Of a DNA stretch of 64,000 nucleotides, positions 61,420-64,000 are shown in pieces. Origin of the DNA: Streptomyces sp. NBC_00690 (GTDB taxonomy: Bacteria; Actinomycetota; Actinomycetes; Streptomycetales; Streptomycetaceae); the NCBI RefSeq assembly GCF_036226685.1, contig NZ_CP109009.1, forward strand, positions 1-64,000. Direction: 5' to 3'. Each line of letters begins with the position of its first letter. The first letter of the stretch is position 1. The notes under the pieces are model-generated. The model saw only the letters and a list, made by a program, of their open reading frames with translations. It made no database searches and was not told where the DNA came from. The position numbers and the translations under genes are program-made.

Positions 61420-61767
61420 GACGGCCCGACGGAAGTGGTCTTTCACCACCTCTCGATCAACATCGCGCCTCGTGGCGCACAGCTGCGCCGCGAAAAAAGC
61501 CGAGGCCGTCCGCAGGATCTCGTTCGCCCGCTTGAGCTGGGCGTTCTCCTTGCGCAGGGCCGCGAGTTCCTCGCGCTCGGCCGTGGTCGGCCGGTCGTCA
61601 CGCTCGCCGGCATCGGCCTCGGCCTGGCGGATCCAGCCGCGCAGAGCCTCGGGATGCACCCCGAGATCGATTGCCAGCCGCTTGATCTGCGGCTTCGGAT
61701 CGGTGAAGCGGTACATCCCCACCGCGCGATCACGCAACTCCTGCGGGTATTTTCTCGGTGCAGCCAT
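61420..61767 (-). CDS. IS3 transposase OrfA (first exon)
   Basis: From ATG 61767 behind GAGAGGAAC, about 116 residues of exon: HTH_Tnp_1 domain (MAAPRKYPQELRDRAVGMYR, KRLAIDLGVHPEALRGWIRQ) and a leucine zipper (REELAALRKENAQLKRANEI LRTASAFFAAQL). The frame runs on a few codons into the intron to a stop at 61408. Provides DNA binding for the transposase. Confidence 0.88.
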
Positions 61768-61856
61768 GGCCAGAGTTCCTCTCACGAGATCCATCTGACC
61801 CGCTGTCACCACCCACCGAATCTCGGGGGAACCTCAAAGGCATAAAGCAACGGCCC

Positions 61857-62121
61857 GTGCCGTGAGTACCTGCGGCGCCGGGGCTTCCGGCACACGATCC
61901 CGGAGAAGACCGACAGCCGGGCCGCCCGCCTACGCAAAGGCTCACGCGGCGGACGGCCACCCGGTTTCGATCGAGAGCGGTACAAGAAGCGCAACACCGT
62001 CGAACGCGCGATCAACCGGCTCCAGCACGCAAGAGCAGTGGCAACCCGCTATGACAAGCGCGGCTAGGTCTTCCTGGGCACGGCAACGGCAGCAGCTCTC
62101 GTCATCTGGCTCCGGACATGA
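61857..62121 (+). pseudogene. 3' relic of an IS5-family transposase
   Basis: Plus strand reads [91 protein letters not shown]. The E of the DDE set ([10 protein letters not shown]) remains; N-terminal half absent and Tyr codon turned into a stop. Different from the IS5 copy at 56.7 kb. Confidence 0.82.
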
Positions 62122-62136
62122 CCGGGCTTGACGGCG

Positions 62137-62433
62137 TCAGCCCACGGATGCACCTGGAGCCAATGCCAGGCCAGAGGTATCAAGGAAGGCTTCAAGGCTG
62201 ATGACTCCGCTGCCGGTTCCGTCGTCCCATTCGGTCAGGAGCTCCGAGAGGCCCTCATTCCAGGAGTCGGATGTGTCGATGTCAGGGCCGGGATGACGCT
62301 CGACGCAGCCAGCACCGTGCCGGTAACGAAGGGACAGGTACTGGCCCCCCGCTGTCCAGGCATCCCACTGGGACGGGTAGGCGGGACACGTCTGCACGAC
62401 CCGCACCAGCATCAGACTCTCGACTTGACCCAT
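62137..62433 (-). CDS. Small hypothetical protein
   Basis: 98 residues from ATG 62433 (MGQVESLMLVRVVQTCPAYP). Contains SQWDAWTAGGQYLSLRYRHG, ESHPGPDIDTSDSW-like acidic part and SGVISLEAFLDTSGLALAPG. This layout (WDAWT..GQYL.LRYR) occurs in a group of small Streptomyces proteins of unknown role. It may be intact: no internal stop, normal composition. Ribosome site is weak. Confidence 0.55.
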   Translation of the reverse strand: MGQVESLMLVRVVQTCPAYPSQWDAWTAGGQYLSLRYRHGAGCVERHPGPDIDTSDSWNEGLSELLTEWDDGTGSGVISLEAFLDTSGLALAPGASVG

Positions 62434-62479
62434 CCGAGAATGGTCGCGCGCCTACGGAACTCGGGCAATCGACTTCAGG

Positions 62480-62605
62480 TCGACGGCAACCGTGGTCGGC
62501 CGGACAAGTCCTAGGAGTATGGATCTCCAGCGCCCGAGCAAGGAGGACAAACTCACCCCAGAACAGTTGGACGCACTGCGCAGGCTGGGGGTGCAGCGGG
62601 CGTGA
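62480..62605 (+). pseudogene. HA-domain tail relic (fourth copy)
   Basis: QVLGVWISSARA in one frame, then after a frame change EDKLTPEQLDALRRLGVQRA and the stop at 62605: the end of the terminal helicase (KLGVWTSN-RSRRDKLTPEQLDALRELGIEWA). Only some 40 codons left. Confidence 0.75.
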
Positions 62606-62841
62606 CACGCTCTACCACCGGCCGCTGAACCCGACGGCCAAGCGAAGACCACACCAAACCCCGGGGACACGGCGGGTTCCCGGGTTCTCGTATCTATCTG
62701 CAGGTTCAGGCTTCTGGCCGCTGGGGCGCGGTAACGCGTCGCACAAACCGCCATTTACGCGAACCCCTTCCCGCCTCACGGATCGCGTGTAACTGGGTGT
62801 TGGGTCGGCCCCGAAGGTTCGGAGGGCTTGTGGGCGTGTTC

Positions 62842-63843
62842 TCACCGCACCGGGCCGGCCTGTGGTCTTGTGGTGCGGGCGGCGTGGGCGTAGCGGGCGG
62901 CGAGGTCCCCGAATGCGGTGGCCAGTTGGGGTGGGCCGATGACTTCGATGTCGGTGTCGAAGCGGCCGATGGCGGCGGCGAGTCCGGTCCATGACCAGGA
63001 GCCGAGGATGAGCCGGCAGTGACGGGGGCCGAGTTCCTCAACGATGCCGTCCTGGGTGAAGGGTGCGACGTCGGCGGCCGGGAGGCGGAGGATGACTTCG
63101 CCTTGGCAGGGCCAGTCGGTGGTGGTGCCGTCGTTGCCGCGGAATCGGCTGGTGATGAAGGTGGAAAGGTTGCCGCTGGGGAGGTCTCGAGGCGTGAAGC
63201 GGGGGCCGGTGGGTGTGCGGGGCTGGATGCGGTCGACGCGGAAGGTGCGCCAGTCCTCGCGGTGGAGGTCCCAGGCCACGAGGTACCAGCGGTGACGCCA
63301 GGTGACCAGGTGGTGGGGTTGTACGCGGCGGACGTCATCGGCCGAGGTGCTGGGAATCGGGGAGTAGTCAAAGCGCAGTTCCTCGCGGGTGTGGATGGCG
63401 CGGCTCAGGTCCATCAGGACCTGAGCGTCGACCTGGGGGGTGCCGCCGGCCGCGGCGGGCGGTTGGACGGCGGTGATGTGCAACAGGTCGATACGGTGGC
63501 GCAGGCGGGGTGGCATGACCTGGCGGAGGGTGGCCAGCGCGCGGGTGGCGTCTTCGGCGACGGTGGTGCTGGCGGCCGCGGTCTGCAGCGCGACGGCCAG
63601 GGCGACGGCCTGGTTGTCGTCGAACAGCATGGGCGGCAGGTGAGTGCCGGCCTCCAGGCGGTAGCCGCCGGCTGGTCCTTTGAGGGTCTTGATCGGGTAG
63701 TCGAGTTCGCGCAGGCGGTCGATGTCACGGCGCACCGTGCGCGACGTGATGCCGAGACGTTCGGCGAGATCATCGCCGGACCAGTCACGGGGTGTTTGAA
63801 GGAGGGAGAGCAGCGCGAGGAGCCGGGCAGATGTTTTATGCAT
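62842..63843 (-). CDS. WYL-domain transcriptional regulator (YafY/DeoR-like)
   Basis: 333 residues from ATG 63843, 10 bases after AGGGAG; ATG 63852 lies too close to it. N-terminal winged helix (SARLLALLSLLQTPRDWSGD, DLAERLGITSRTVRRDIDRL, PIKTLKGPAGGYRL), a WYL domain (RRVQPHHLVTWRHRWYLVAW, with RTFRVDRIQ) and a C-terminal WCX part (GEVILRLPAADVAPF). Such regulators usually repress a divergent gene; here that gene would start beyond the right edge. Confidence 0.9.
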   Translation of the reverse strand: MHKTSARLLALLSLLQTPRDWSGDDLAERLGITSRTVRRDIDRLRELDYPIKTLKGPAGGYRLEAGTHLPPMLFDDNQAVALAVALQTAAASTTVAEDATRALATLRQVMPPRLRHRIDLLHITAVQPPAAAGGTPQVDAQVLMDLSRAIHTREELRFDYSPIPSTSADDVRRVQPHHLVTWRHRWYLVAWDLHREDWRTFRVDRIQPRTPTGPRFTPRDLPSGNLSTFITSRFRGNDGTTTDWPCQGEVILRLPAADVAPFTQDGIVEELGPRHCRLILGSWSWTGLAAAIGRFDTDIEVIGPPQLATAFGDLAARYAHAARTTRPQAGPVR

Positions 63844-64000
63844 GGCACTCATACTCCCTGAAGTACCGGACACAACCTGTCCTCTACCTCTGCCATCGTG
63901 GCATACGAGCCGTTCGGGAGGCATCGCTCCTCCTGGTCACGGCAGCCGCCGCTGGAGCTGGGACGGTAGGCGGTGTATTCATCACATCGAGCAAGGAGCA
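63844..64000. promoter_or_regulatory. Upstream region of the WYL regulator, reaching the window edge
   Basis: Holds the imperfect inverted repeat GGACACAACCTGTCC (63868-63882), a plausible operator 25 bases upstream of the start codon region. No gene start is seen before the edge. Confidence 0.5.

Larger units (their letters stand above)
58305..61836 (-). mobile_element. IS3-family insertion sequence interrupted by a group II intron
   Basis: Inverted ends TGAGGTTCCCCCG (58305-58317) and CGGGGGAACCTCA (61824-61836), extended by two matching bases outside. orfA lies at the high-coordinate end, orfB at the other, with 2.1 kb of group II intron between. Without the intron the element would be about 1.4 kb, normal for IS3. 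No clear target duplication. Confidence 0.85.

Overview
The window is the end of a linear replicon of a Streptomyces-type actinomycete. The DNA is very GC-rich with strong G/C third-position bias, and bases 1-300 hold the packed hairpins of an archetypal Streptomyces telomere, starting about 13 bases inside the true end because the outermost palindrome is missing. No tRNA, rRNA or housekeeping operon is visible. The content fits a chromosome arm or a linear plasmid: terminal helicase, defence genes, mobile elements, secreted proteins, a small biosynthetic locus and many broken genes.

Layout. 1-5.7 kb: telomere, a decayed gene, the telomere-linked HA-domain helicase, an unknown gene and an HA-only relative of the helicase tail. 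Further tail relics lie at 23.9, 51.5 and 62.5 kb. 5.7-12 kb: a defence island on the minus strand. A three-gene operon (DUF4297 nuclease with a C-terminal partner domain, a small middle protein, an SMC-like zinc-ribbon ATPase) has the architecture of an ABC three-component (ABC-3C) system. Next to it a second gene fuses the same DUF4297 nuclease domain to a Hanks-type protein kinase; nuclease module and upstream region are a tandem duplication. 12.1-16 kb: broken Tn7-like tnsA-tnsB with a stub of tnsC, joined to a headless DUF2326 ATPase.

16-28 kb: a large LuxR-type (LAL) regulator divergent from a secreted three-part protein (PLC-like, SGNH hydrolase, VCBS repeats), a beta-propeller protein made of 249-bp repeats, a truncated nuclease/phosphatase-VCBS protein and two glycine-rich secreted proteins. 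28.4-40 kb: a compact minus-strand biosynthetic locus (acyl-CoA dehydrogenase, ketosynthase, ACP, reductase, LnmK-like acyltransferase/decarboxylase, an unknown protein, and a cysteine desulfurase fused to a methyltransferase), followed by a TPR-type regulator on the plus strand. LnmK could load propionyl-ACP, the ketosynthase and reductase elaborate it, and the desulfurase-methyltransferase supply sulfur and methyl groups.

40.4-41.3 kb: an 848-bp element with 51-bp inverted ends and a 6-bp target duplication, carrying one HTH gene behind two copies of a palindromic operator. 42-49 kb: secreted proteins, including a divergent pair of seven-bladed YVTN propellers. 49-54 kb: integrase relics, an intact Abi-like PD-(D/E)XK nuclease, and back-to-back truncated SAVED and NACHT-type genes. 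54-64 kb: small regulators (STAS, winged helix), a broken VOC gene, a dead IS5 element, an IS3 element interrupted by a 2.1-kb group II intron, an IS5 relic and a WYL regulator at the right edge.
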